Shown here in pieces: positions 1 through 7,559 of a stretch of 19,860 nucleotides of DNA; position 1 is the first letter of the stretch, and every line of letters begins with the position of its first letter. The translations under genes and the position numbers were made by a program. A model generated the notes under the pieces. The model ran no database searches. It saw nothing but the letters and a program-made list of their open reading frames with translations, and had not been told where the DNA came from. The DNA comes from an uncultured bacterium. Lineage in GTDB: Bacteria > Krumholzibacteriota > Krumholzibacteriia > LZORAL124-64-63. The DNA is taken from positions 1 through 19,860 of the forward strand of contig CAINDZ010000420.1 of NCBI GenBank assembly GCA_903847545.1. The letters are read 5' to 3'.

Positions 1-102
1 AGAACAGGCCCACCGAGACCAGGAAGCCCGTCAGCACGACCGGCGCCACGACGCTGTGGAAGAACGACGCCAGCTCGCGCCGCGTGATGGCCCAGAGCGC
101 GG

Positions 103-106
<4 letters not shown>
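1..106 (-). CDS. ABC-2 type permease subunit, GldF-like (5' end only)
   Basis: Only the first 35 residues are inside the window; the gene continues past position 1. The N-terminus reads MTALWAITRRELASFF followed by a hydrophobic stretch (VVAPVVLTGFLVSVGLF). This is the usual start of GldF-like ABC-2 permeases: a short cytoplasmic segment with an (I)xRRELxSFF motif leading into the first membrane helix. Its ATG overlaps the TGA of the upstream ATPase gene in an ATGA arrangement (103-106), so the two are almost certainly translationally coupled and form one exporter. The substrate is unknown. GldF homologues occur in many non-gliding bacteria, so gliding motility should not be assumed. The family call rests on few residues plus the context. 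Confidence 0.75.
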
Positions 107-1122
<1,016 letters not shown>

Positions 1123-1154
1123 GGCTGCCGCCTTGCGGAAGTCACGCCCGGCGC

Positions 1155-2162
1155 CTAGCGCGCGGTCCAGCGCAGCAGGCAGGCGCCCCAGGTGAAGCCG
1201 GCGCCGAACGCGCACAGCACGACGGTGTCGCCTTCCTTGAGGCGTCCCTCGTCCACGGCCACGCGCAGGGCCGACGGGATGCTGGCCGAGGTGGTGTTGC
1301 CGAAGCGGTCGATGGTGATCATCACGCGCTCGTCCGGCATGCCCAGCCGCTGCTGCGCGGCCTGGATGATGCGGATGTTGGCCTGGTGCGGCACGAACAG
1401 GTCGATGTCGGCGCCGGTCAGGCCGTTGCGCTCGACCACCTCGGCCGTGATGCCGGCCATGCCCTTGACCGCGTACTTGTAGACGTCGCGGCCCTCCTGG
1501 TGGATCGTGTGCAGGTTGCCGGCCACGGTCTCGGCCGAGGCGCGCATGGCGCTGCCGCCGGCCTTCTGGTGCAGGAAGGGGATGCCGACGCCGTCGACGC
1601 GGTTGATCGCGTCGATGATGCCCACGCGCTCGGCGTCGATCCGCTCGACCACCACCGCGCCGGCGCCGTCGCCGAACAGGATGCAGCTGTTGCGGTCTTC
1701 CCAGTTGACGATCGACGACATGACCTCGGTGCCGATGACCAGCACACGCCTGGCGTGGCCCGCCTCGACCTGCGCGCGCGCGTTCTGCAGCGCGAAGACG
1801 AAGCCGCTGCAGGCGCCCTCCAGGTCGTAGCCCCAGGCGTTGGTCGCGCCCAGCTCCTGGGCGATCACGCAGGCGGTGGCCGGGAACACCATGTCGGGCG
1901 TCACGGTGGGCACGATGATCTGGTCGATCTCGGCGGCGGTGACGCCGGCGTGATCCATGGCCTGCCGCGCGGCCTTCGCGCCGTGCACCGAGGCGCCGGT
2001 GCCCGGCGCCACGAGGCGGCGCTCGCGAATGCCCGTGCGCTCGACGATCCAGGCGTCGTCCGTCTCGACCATCTTCTCGAGCTCGGCGTTGGTCAGCCGG
2101 CGCTCGGGAAAGCTCATGCCCACCCCGGTGATGCCGGCGGTGTACAGCGTCCTTGCGGCCAT
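1155..2162 (-). CDS. fabH: 3-oxoacyl-[acyl-carrier-protein] synthase III
   Basis: FabH (KAS III) starts fatty acid synthesis in the cytoplasm by condensing an acyl-CoA, usually acetyl-CoA or a branched starter, with malonyl-ACP. The 335-residue length is normal (about 310-335). The catalytic triad is visible: Cys118 in EGACSGF, His259 in VPHQAN and Asn289 in FGNTTSAS. The start at 2162 (MAARTLYTAGITGVG) has a strong Shine-Dalgarno, AGGGAGGA, a few bases upstream; the frame is open further upstream but that stretch is Arg/Pro-rich and unlike the family. The gene stands apart from the ribosomal cluster, behind a terminator-like hairpin and a possible promoter of its own, and is followed 32 bases later by the ABC exporter genes. 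It is not flanked here by plsX, rpmF or fabD, its common partners elsewhere. Confidence 0.96.
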   Translation of the reverse strand: MAARTLYTAGITGVGMSFPERRLTNAELEKMVETDDAWIVERTGIRERRLVAPGTGASVHGAKAARQAMDHAGVTAAEIDQIIVPTVTPDMVFPATACVIAQELGATNAWGYDLEGACSGFVFALQNARAQVEAGHARRVLVIGTEVMSSIVNWEDRNSCILFGDGAGAVVVERIDAERVGIIDAINRVDGVGIPFLHQKAGGSAMRASAETVAGNLHTIHQEGRDVYKYAVKGMAGITAEVVERNGLTGADIDLFVPHQANIRIIQAAQQRLGMPDERVMITIDRFGNTTSASIPSALRVAVDEGRLKEGDTVVLCAFGAGFTWGACLLRWTAR

Positions 2163-2290
2163 GGGTCCTCCCTGGGTGTCCCGGAGCGAAAGGCGGCGCC
2201 GCGGGCGGGCGCCGGGGTGCCGCCGGCCGGCGCCTGCCGCGGAAGGTATTCCGGGGGCGGCTCGCCGCGGCAATGGTGTCCAATCAGGTG

Positions 2291-2319
2291 AAGTTAGGCG
2301 ATTTCGGCGGGCCGGGCAA
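2291..2319 (-). promoter_or_regulatory. Possible sigma-70-type promoter for fabH-ABC unit
   Basis: On the minus strand TTGCCC (2319-2314) and TAACTT (2296-2291) are separated by exactly 17 bases. The -35 box matches TTGACA at 4 of 6 positions; the -10 box keeps the important T1, A2 and T6 of TATAAT. It lies downstream of the terminator-like hairpin and about 130 bases before the fabH ATG. This is pattern matching only. Confidence 0.35.
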
Positions 2320-2371
2320 CCGCCGATTGCGCTTGCAGGGGGCCCGCATGGAGCCCGCCCGGGCCCGCCAC

Positions 2372-2410
2372 AAACGGCCGAGCCCCCGTCGGCCGGGGCC
2401 GCGGGGGCTC
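2372..2410 (-). terminator. Probable intrinsic terminator after rplQ
   Basis: A perfect 9-bp inverted repeat GAGCCCCCG / CGGGGGCTC (2380-2388 with 2402-2410) has a 13-base loop. On the minus strand it is followed by GGCCGTTTGTG, so the U-tract is weak. It sits about 90 bases after the rplQ stop, where the supercluster transcript would be expected to end. A second GC-rich inverted repeat (2340-2366) follows and could add to termination. Confidence 0.45.
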
Positions 2411-2500
2411 AACAAGTGGACGAGAGCCGTTGCCGGTTTCGGTCGGATGCTCGCGCGGCAGCGCACGCACCCCGGAGGCGGACGACGGCGAAGCGGGACG

Positions 2501-3022
2501 TTAGTCCTGCTTCTTCTCCTCGTCCGCATCGCGCTTGTCCTTCTCCTTGTAGGCGGCCTCGGTCGCCTGCTCGGTGAAGGTGGCAATGGCTTCCTTCTTC
2601 TGCTCGGCCGCCAGGACCTTCCGGGCGCGGGCGCGCTTGCGCGTGTCCTTGACCTTCGGGCGGGCGGTGCCGTCGACCAGCTCCAGGATCACCAGCTCGG
2701 CGTTGTCGCCGTGCCGCGGCCCGATGCGCATGATGCGCGTGTAGCCGCCGGCGCGCTCGGCGTACCGGGGTCCGATCTCCGCGAACAGCTTCTGCAGCAC
2801 GACCGGCTCGTTCACCTTGCGAGCGGCGATCCGGCGCGAGTGCAGGTCGCCCTTCTTCGCGAAGGTGATCAGCCGCTCGGCCACCGCACGGGCCTCCTTG
2901 GCCTTGGGCACGGTGGTCTGGATGCGCTCGTGCTTGAACAGCGACGTCACCAGGTTCCGGTACATCATGTTCCGGTGCGACTGGGTCCGGCTGAACTTAC
3001 GCAGGGTGCGATTGTGACGCAT
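2501..3022 (-). CDS. rplQ: 50S ribosomal protein L17
   Basis: L17 is a large-subunit protein near the peptide exit tunnel. The core is clear: MRHNRTLRKFSRTQSHR at the start, then NLVTSLFKHERIQTT and the closing TRIMRIGPRHGDNAELVILEL (ending about residue 116). The protein is 173 residues, whereas the family is usually about 115-130. Residues from about 119 on form a charged Lys/Arg/Glu/Asp-rich tail, probably helical or disordered, ending in DADEEKKQD. The ATG at 3022 matches the family start; upstream there is only a modest AAGGA about 12 bases away. It is the last gene of the alpha operon, 76 bases after rpoA, and is followed by a terminator-like hairpin. Confidence 0.96.
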   Translation of the reverse strand: MRHNRTLRKFSRTQSHRNMMYRNLVTSLFKHERIQTTVPKAKEARAVAERLITFAKKGDLHSRRIAARKVNEPVVLQKLFAEIGPRYAERAGGYTRIMRIGPRHGDNAELVILELVDGTARPKVKDTRKRARARKVLAAEQKKEAIATFTEQATEAAYKEKDKRDADEEKKQD

Positions 3023-3098
3023 GACTCGAATCCATCCTTCTGTCGAACGATCCGGCGGCTCGCCGGCCGCTCAGGGGTCGTGGTCTGCCCGTCGCCTA

Positions 3099-4097
3099 CT
3101 ACGAGCCGGAAATCTCCCGGACGCGCTCGGCGATCTCGGGCGGGAACGACATGCCGAAGTTCAGCTCCATGCCCTCGAGGATCTCGCCGATCTCGTTGAG
3201 GCTCTTGCGCCCGAAGTTGCGGAACTTCAGCATTTCCTGCTCGGGCTTGGTCACCAGGTCGTACAGCGTCTTGATGTGGCCGGACTTGAGGCAGTTGGCC
3301 GAACGGACCGACAGCTCCAGCTCCTCCACGTTCCGCGACAGCAGCTCGACCAGGCGCTCCTGCTCCTCGTTGACTTCGGTTTCCTGGGCGTCGATCGGCG
3401 CCTCGTCGAAGTTGATGAACAGCTGCAGCTGGTCCTTCAGGATCTTGGCCGCGAACGCGACGGCGTCCTCGGGACGCACGGCGCCGTTGGTGGTGATCCC
3501 GATGATCAGCTTGTCGTAGTCGGTCCGCTGGCCGACGCGCGTGTCCTCGACACGGAAGCTGACCTTGCGCACCGGCGAGTAGTTCGTGTCCATGCGGATC
3601 ACGCCGATCTTCTCGTCGGGCACGTTGTGCTGCTCACGGTCGACGTAGCCGCGACCGAGGTCGATGAACATCCGCGCCGTGAACTTCTCGGCCTCGGTGA
3701 GCGTGCAGATCACGTAGTCCGGGTTCCCGATCACGAGATCAGGATTGCCGTTGATCATGCCCGCGGTGACCGGCCCCGGGCCGGTGACCTCGAGGTGCGC
3801 CCAGTGCGAGGGCGCGTCCGACATGCCGAACACGACGTTCTTCAGGTTCAGGACGATGTCCGTGACGTCCTCGAGCACGCCGGGCATGGTGCTCAGCTCG
3901 TGCTTGACGCCCTCGAACTGCACTGCGGTGATCCCGTGGCCGTGCATCGACGACAACAGGGTTCGCCGCAGGGCGTTGCCCAGGGTGTGGCCGAAACCGC
4001 GCTCGAGCGGCGCGATCTCGACCTCCGCGAACGTCGACGACTGCGTCGCCTTGTTCACGCGGACGCCCTCGGGCATCATCATGTTGACCCACTTCAT
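3099..4097 (-). CDS. rpoA: DNA-directed RNA polymerase subunit alpha
   Basis: The alpha subunit dimerises to nucleate RNA polymerase assembly and contacts UP elements and activators through its C-terminal domain. It is 332 residues. The N-terminal domain shows LERGFGHTLGNALRR (31-45). The C-terminal domain keeps the DNA-contact residues at the same positions as in E. coli: Arg265, Asn268, Cys269 and Leu270 (RSANCL), and Gly296, Lys298, Ser299 and Glu302 (FGRKSLNE). Start 4097 (MKWVNMMMPEG) is preferred because GGAGGAG lies four bases upstream; an in-frame ATG at 4115 overlaps this site and adds six atypical residues. The gene ends in two tandem TAG codons (3101-3096). It lies between rpsD and rplQ, the standard alpha-operon order. 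Confidence 0.98.
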   Translation of the reverse strand: MKWVNMMMPEGVRVNKATQSSTFAEVEIAPLERGFGHTLGNALRRTLLSSMHGHGITAVQFEGVKHELSTMPGVLEDVTDIVLNLKNVVFGMSDAPSHWAHLEVTGPGPVTAGMINGNPDLVIGNPDYVICTLTEAEKFTARMFIDLGRGYVDREQHNVPDEKIGVIRMDTNYSPVRKVSFRVEDTRVGQRTDYDKLIIGITTNGAVRPEDAVAFAAKILKDQLQLFINFDEAPIDAQETEVNEEQERLVELLSRNVEELELSVRSANCLKSGHIKTLYDLVTKPEQEMLKFRNFGRKSLNEIGEILEGMELNFGMSFPPEIAERVREISGS

Positions 4098-4130
4098 GTG
4101 TCTCCTCCACGCCAACGGCTGGGGCCGGGC

Positions 4131-4760
4131 TTACTTCGAGTAGAGCTCCACGATCAGGTTCTCCTGGATCGGGATGGGCAGGTCGCTCAGCTGGGGCTCG
4201 GACAGGAGCCGGCCCTCGAGCTTCTTGACGTCCGCCTCGACGAAGGGCAGCCGGTCACGCTTGGCGTTGTCCTTGATGGAGTTGACGATCTGCGGGATGT
4301 TCTGGCTCTTGGCGCGGATCGCGATGACCTGCCCCACGCGCACCTGGCGGCTCGGGATGTCGCACACGGCGCCCTCCACCAGGATGTGCTTGTGACGGAT
4401 CAGCTGGCGCGCGGCCGCGCGGCTGGGCGCGAAGCCCATCCGGTAGACGACACTGTCGAGACGCTTCTCGAGCAGGTTGAACAGGTTCTCACCCGTCGCG
4501 CCTTGCCGCCGGTTCGCTTCCGCGAAGTACAGGCGGAACTGCCGTTCCAGGACGCCATAAATCGAACGGACCTTCTGCTTCTCACGGAGCTGAAGCTTGT
4601 AGTCCGAGGGTTTACGCCCACGGCGACGGCCATGCTCGCCCGGCGCGTACGGCCGGCGCTCGATGGCACACGAGGCGCTGTAGCAGCGCTCGCCCTTGAG
4701 AAAGAGCTTCATCCCCTCACGGCGGCAAAGCTTGCACTTTGCGTCGGTATACCTGGCCAT
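4131..4760 (-). CDS. rpsD: 30S ribosomal protein S4 (zinc-binding form)
   Basis: S4 binds the 5' domain of 16S rRNA first during 30S assembly, and in many bacteria represses its own operon. At 209 residues it is of normal length. Cys9, Cys12, Cys26 and Cys31 (CxxC-X13-CX4C) form the zinc site of C+ type S4 proteins. The S4 RNA-binding domain spans about residues 98-160 (EKRLDSVVYRMGFAPSRAAARQL onward), and the C-terminus LIVELYSK is canonical. The ATG at 4760 has AGGAGGT eight bases upstream. It lies 55 bases after rpsK and 33 before rpoA. Confidence 0.98.
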   Translation of the reverse strand: MARYTDAKCKLCRREGMKLFLKGERCYSASCAIERRPYAPGEHGRRRGRKPSDYKLQLREKQKVRSIYGVLERQFRLYFAEANRRQGATGENLFNLLEKRLDSVVYRMGFAPSRAAARQLIRHKHILVEGAVCDIPSRQVRVGQVIAIRAKSQNIPQIVNSIKDNAKRDRLPFVEADVKKLEGRLLSEPQLSDLPIPIQENLIVELYSK

Positions 4761-4815
4761 TCCTTGAAACCTCCTGGGCGGCCACGTTTCTCAGGCGGGC
4801 CGACCTCGTGGAAAA

Positions 4816-5217
4816 CTACAGCCGACGGCGCTTCTTGGGCCGGCAGCCGTTGTGCGGGATCGCGGTGCAGTCCTTGATCCGAGTTACTTCGAGGCCCTCG
4901 GCCTTCAGGCTGCGGACCGCGGCCTCACGACCGGATCCGGGGCCCTTCACCCACACCTCGACCTTGCGCATGCCCTGGCCCAGGACTTCCTGGGCGCAGA
5001 ACCGGGCCGCCAGCTGGGCGGCGAAGGCGGTCGACTTGCGACTGCCCTTGTACCGGCCCTGGTGCCCGCCGCTGGACCACGTGATCACGTTGCCCTGCAG
5101 GTCGGTCATGGTGATGATGGTGTTGTTGAAGCTAGACTTCACGTGGGCCACGCCGACAGAGTCCAGCTTCTTCTTGGCCTTCCGCGCCTTGCCCCGCTTG
5201 TCCTTGGCAGTCGCCAT
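4816..5217 (-). CDS. rpsK: 30S ribosomal protein S11
   Basis: S11 sits on the 30S platform beside the mRNA exit and contacts 16S helices h23/h24 and S6/S18. It is 133 residues, within the normal range. Family motifs are clear: VKSSFNNTIITMTD (26-39), KGPGSGREAAVR, and the C-terminal IPHNGCRPKKRRRL, whose Asn-Gly is the site prone to isoaspartate formation in S11. The loop after Trp47 reads SSGGHQGRYKGSRKSTAF. The common bacterial form is close to AGxxGF(K/R)GSRKSTPF, so this copy seems to have one extra residue and a Pro-to-Ala change. The ATG at 5217 follows GAGGTAGG, which overlaps the rpsM stop 12 bases upstream, suggesting coupled translation. Confidence 0.97.
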   Translation of the reverse strand: MATAKDKRGKARKAKKKLDSVGVAHVKSSFNNTIITMTDLQGNVITWSSGGHQGRYKGSRKSTAFAAQLAARFCAQEVLGQGMRKVEVWVKGPGSGREAAVRSLKAEGLEVTRIKDCTAIPHNGCRPKKRRRL

Positions 5218-5229
5218 GATCTACCTACC

Positions 5230-5598
5230 TCACTTCTTCTTCGCGCCGGGACGGGACTTGGGTCCCTTGCGGGTCCGGGCATTGTTCTTCGTGTTCTGGC
5301 CCCGGCAAGGCAGCTTGCGCCGGTGCCGCAGACCACGGTAGCTGCCGATGTCCATCAGACGCTGGATGTTCATCGCGTGCTCGGTACGCAGGGTACCTTC
5401 CACCTGATATTCCTTGTCGAGGATCCCGATGATCGAGCGGGTCTGCTCTTCCGTCAGGTCCCGCGTCTTGGTCTCAGGATCGATCTTCGCCTTCGAGCAG
5501 ATCTCCACGGCGCGGTGGTCACCGACGCCATAGATGTACGTCAGCGAGGTCCGGATCCTCTTGTTGGCAGGAATATCGACGCCGGCAATGCGTGCCAC
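5230..5598 (-). CDS. rpsM: 30S ribosomal protein S13
   Basis: S13 is in the 30S head; its C-terminal tail reaches the P-site tRNA and it forms bridges to the 50S subunit. At 122 residues the length is normal. Visible motifs are ARIAGVDIPANKR at the start, the helix-hairpin-helix-like TYIYGVG, and SYRGLRHRRKLPCRGQ with NARTRKGP near the basic C-terminus. Two GTG codons stand in tandem at 5601 and 5598. I choose 5598: it gives the family N-terminus MARIAGVD and lies five bases from AGGAG, whereas 5601 would leave only two. It opens the alpha operon, 93 bases after rpmJ, a spacer long enough to hold a leader structure. Confidence 0.96.
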   Translation of the reverse strand: MARIAGVDIPANKRIRTSLTYIYGVGDHRAVEICSKAKIDPETKTRDLTEEQTRSIIGILDKEYQVEGTLRTEHAMNIQRLMDIGSYRGLRHRRKLPCRGQNTKNNARTRKGPKSRPGAKKK

Positions 5599-5603
5599 CA
5601 CGG

Positions 5604-5608
5604 CTCCT
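5604..5608 (-). promoter_or_regulatory. Shine-Dalgarno deciding the rpsM GTG start
   Basis: AGGAG on the minus strand lies five bases before the GTG at 5598 and two before the GTG at 5601. The spacing favours 5598. Confidence 0.7.
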
Positions 5609-5636
5609 TTCGCTCTGTCCCGGCTTTCCCGTCCGC

Positions 5637-5651
5637 CGCGTCCCCGACGCG
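5637..5651 (-). other. Small hairpin in rpmJ-rpsM spacer
   Basis: CGCGTC-GGG-GACGCG on the minus strand is a perfect 6-bp inverted repeat with a three-base loop, about 40 bases before the rpsM start. No U-tract follows, so it is not an intrinsic terminator. In enterobacteria the mRNA leader before rpsM is where S4 represses the alpha operon; whether this hairpin serves that role is unknown. Confidence 0.3.
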
Positions 5652-5691
5652 CCGGCCCGTGAAGCCCCGATCAACAAAAACGTGTCTCGAA

Positions 5692-5805
5692 TCAGCCCTG
5701 GCGCTGGTTGTGCCGGCGCGTGATGCAGATCACGCGCACGACGCCCTTGCGCCGGATCACCTTGCACTTCGGGCAGATCTTCTTCACCGAACTGCGGACC
5801 TTCAT
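5692..5805 (-). CDS. rpmJ: 50S ribosomal protein L36 (zinc-binding form)
   Basis: L36 is the smallest large-subunit protein and binds 23S rRNA. It is 37 residues, beginning MKVRSSVKKICPKC and ending RRHNQRQG. The zinc ribbon is complete with Cys11, Cys14, Cys27 and His32, the C+ form. The ATG at 5805 follows GGGAGG with eight bases between. It lies 55 bases after infA in the usual place before rpsM. Confidence 0.97.
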   Translation of the reverse strand: MKVRSSVKKICPKCKVIRRKGVVRVICITRRHNQRQG

Positions 5806-5860
5806 GGCCTGTGCCTCCCGGGCGGGTCGAACCCGCCGATCGTTGCGTGCAGCCTCGCGG

Positions 5861-6079
5861 CTACTTGTAGCGGTACGTGATCCGCCCGCGGGTCAAATCG
5901 TACGGCGACAGTTCCACCGTCACCTTGTCGCCCGGCAGGATGCGGATGAAGTGCATGCGCATCTTGCCCGAAACATGGGCCAGCACCACGTGCTGGTTCT
6001 CAAGCTCGACGCGGAACATGGCGTTCGGCAGGGCCTCGACCACTGTTCCCTCGACGCTGATGCCCTCTTCCTTGGCCAT
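5861..6079 (-). CDS. infA: Translation initiation factor IF-1
   Basis: IF-1 binds the 30S A site during initiation and works with IF-2 and IF-3. The product is exactly 72 residues, the standard length, and is a single OB-fold (S1-like) domain. MAKEEGISVEGTVVEALPN at the start, the HVSGKMRMHFIRILPGDKV core and the LTRGRITYRYK end are textbook. The ATG at 6079 follows AAGGTGAGG; an in-frame ATG three codons upstream would add MRR, is atypical, and would spoil the Shine-Dalgarno spacing. It starts 11 bases after the map stop and is probably cotranscribed with secY-adk-map. Confidence 0.98.
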   Translation of the reverse strand: MAKEEGISVEGTVVEALPNAMFRVELENQHVVLAHVSGKMRMHFIRILPGDKVTVELSPYDLTRGRITYRYK

Positions 6080-6090
6080 CCGCCTCACCT

Positions 6091-6858
6091 TCAGAACGCG
6101 CCGGTGCCGTCACCGCGTCGCGTCAGGATCCTGGGGCCGTCCGCCGTGACGGCGACCGTGTGCTCGAAGTGGGCCGACAGGCGACGGTCCGCCGTCACGA
6201 TGGTCCACTCGTCGCGGGCCGTGATCACCCGCTTCGTCCCGGCGTTGATCATCGGCTCGATCGCCAGGACCAGGCCGACTTCCATCACCGGGTCCGGCAT
6301 CGTGTAGCACCGGAAGTTGGGCACCTGCGGGTCCTCGTGCAGGTTGCGCCCGATTCCGTGCCCGACCAGCGACTCCACGACGGAGAATCCGTTGGCCCGC
6401 GCGTGCTTCTCGACCTCGATGCCGATCGCCGAGATCCGCCGGCCCGGGGCGATGGCGGCAATGCCGCGCGCCAGGCACTCGCAAGTCACGTCGATCAGCC
6501 GCGCCGCCTCGTCGCTCACCCGTCCGACGGGGATCGTCTCGGCGGAGTCGGCATGCCAACCGTCGCGGATCAACCCGATGTCGATGCCGACGATGTCGCC
6601 ATCAGCCAGGGCCCGCGACGAGGGGATGCCGTGCACCACTTCCTCGTTCACCGAGATGCACGCAGACGCAGGGAACCCGTGGTATCCCTTGAAGCTGGGG
6701 ATACAGCCGGCTTCCCGGATCCTGGCTTCGATGACTTCGTCGAGTTCGGCGGTGGTGACCCCGGGCGCCACCAGCTTGCGGACCTCGAGAAAGACAGAAG
6801 CCAAAATCTCGGCGCTGGCCTGCATCTTGTCAACCTGATCGGTCGACTTCAGCTCCAT
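6091..6858 (-). CDS. map: Methionine aminopeptidase, type I
   Basis: This enzyme removes the initiator methionine from new proteins whose second residue is small. It is 255 residues, normal for the short type Ia form with no N-terminal extension. The dinuclear metal ligands are all present: Asp93 (IDIG), Asp104 (HADS), His167 (VGHGIG), Glu201 (AIEPMI) and Glu232 (FEHT), with the substrate-contacting His76 (VVHGIPS) and His174. Start 6858 (MELKSTDQVDKM) gives the family length. The frame is open to 6915, but that would overlap the end of adk with a Pro/Arg-rich leader. The Shine-Dalgarno is weak (GGGGCG), and the gene is 25 bases after adk. Confidence 0.97.
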   Translation of the reverse strand: MELKSTDQVDKMQASAEILASVFLEVRKLVAPGVTTAELDEVIEARIREAGCIPSFKGYHGFPASACISVNEEVVHGIPSSRALADGDIVGIDIGLIRDGWHADSAETIPVGRVSDEAARLIDVTCECLARGIAAIAPGRRISAIGIEVEKHARANGFSVVESLVGHGIGRNLHEDPQVPNFRCYTMPDPVMEVGLVLAIEPMINAGTKRVITARDEWTIVTADRRLSAHFEHTVAVTADGPRILTRRGDGTGAF

Positions 6859-6883
6859 GCGCAACGCGCCCCGCGACAAGGGC

Positions 6884-7555
6884 TTAGCCCAGGGCGGCCG
6901 CAATGCGGGCCGCAACCTGTTCGGGCGTGCCCAGGCCGTCGATCTCGAACAGCGGGAACCGCTCCTCGAGAGCCCAGGCCGCGGGCAGGGTCTTCTTGCG
7001 GAAGACCGTAAGCCTATGTCGAATCGTCTCTTCCTTATCGTCGGCCCTCTGGTACAGGGCCGCCTTGCCCGGCCGCTGGGGGTCCTCGGCGGACCCGCAG
7101 AAGGGGCAGAATTTCGGCTCGATCGGGCCGAAGCCCGTCAGGTTCATGACCTCGTTGCAGGCCCGGCACGTGACCCGGCCCTCGAGGCGGCGGACGATCT
7201 CGTCGGCCGGGGCGTTCAGCACCAGCACGGCGTCCACCTTCTGGTTGATCCCGTCGAGCAGGTCGATGAACCCCTCGGCCTGGACCGCCGTGCGGGGGAA
7301 CCCGTCCAACAGCCAGCCCTTCCTCGCGTCGTCCTGCGACAGGCGATCGCGTACCAGGTCCATCATCAGCTCGTCGGAGACCAGGTCTCCCGCGTTCATG
7401 ACCGTCTGCACCTTGAGGCCAAGCTCGCTGCCGCTGCGGATCGCCATGCGAAGGATGTCGCCGGTCGAGATGTGGACCGTGCCCTTCGTGTTGCAGATGC
7501 CGTGCGACTGCGTGCCCTTGCCGACTCCCGGCGGCCCCATGATGACGACGTTCAT
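6884..7555 (-). CDS. adk: Adenylate kinase (zinc-LID type)
   Basis: Adenylate kinase interconverts ATP + AMP and 2 ADP in the cytoplasm. It is 223 residues, the usual size of the long form. The P-loop is GPPGVGKGT (7-15), followed by HISTGDILR (28-36) in the AMP-binding region and DGFPRT (84-89). The LID domain holds a zinc finger with Cys130, Cys133, Cys150 and Cys153. The ATG at 7555 is four bases after the secY stop and uses a GGAGGT Shine-Dalgarno overlapping that stop codon, so it is coupled to secY. The order secY-adk-map-infA is common in many phyla. Confidence 0.98.
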   Translation of the reverse strand: MNVVIMGPPGVGKGTQSHGICNTKGTVHISTGDILRMAIRSGSELGLKVQTVMNAGDLVSDELMMDLVRDRLSQDDARKGWLLDGFPRTAVQAEGFIDLLDGINQKVDAVLVLNAPADEIVRRLEGRVTCRACNEVMNLTGFGPIEPKFCPFCGSAEDPQRPGKAALYQRADDKEETIRHRLTVFRKKTLPAAWALEERFPLFEIDGLGTPEQVAARIAAALG

Positions 7556-7559
7556 GCCG

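Larger units (their letters stand above)
2163..2500. other. 338-base intergenic region between rplQ and fabH
   Basis: This is the only gap over 300 bases in the window. Read on the minus strand it holds about 90 bases of unremarkable GC-rich sequence after the rplQ stop, then a perfect 9-bp hairpin (2380-2410), a second perfect 7-bp inverted repeat (2340-2346 with 2360-2366), a plausible promoter (2291-2319), and about 125 bases of GC-rich leader up to the fabH Shine-Dalgarno. I see no credible coding sequence or RNA gene in it. Confidence 0.7.

Noticed and set aside
3096..3101. Tandem TAG TAG at the end of rpoA as a readthrough signal
   Set aside because: Double stops strengthen termination and are common after highly expressed genes; nothing suggests recoding.
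2153..3199. Plus-strand frame over the rplQ-fabH gap
   Set aside because: Its central part is antisense to rplQ and the intergenic part is Arg/Pro/Gly-rich with no family resemblance or Shine-Dalgarno.
3021..4877. Long plus-strand open frame (618 codons) opposite rpoA and rpsD
   Set aside because: It is antisense to two certain genes, rich in Leu/Asp/His/Arg/Val as expected from the GC-rich complement, and matches no family I recognise.
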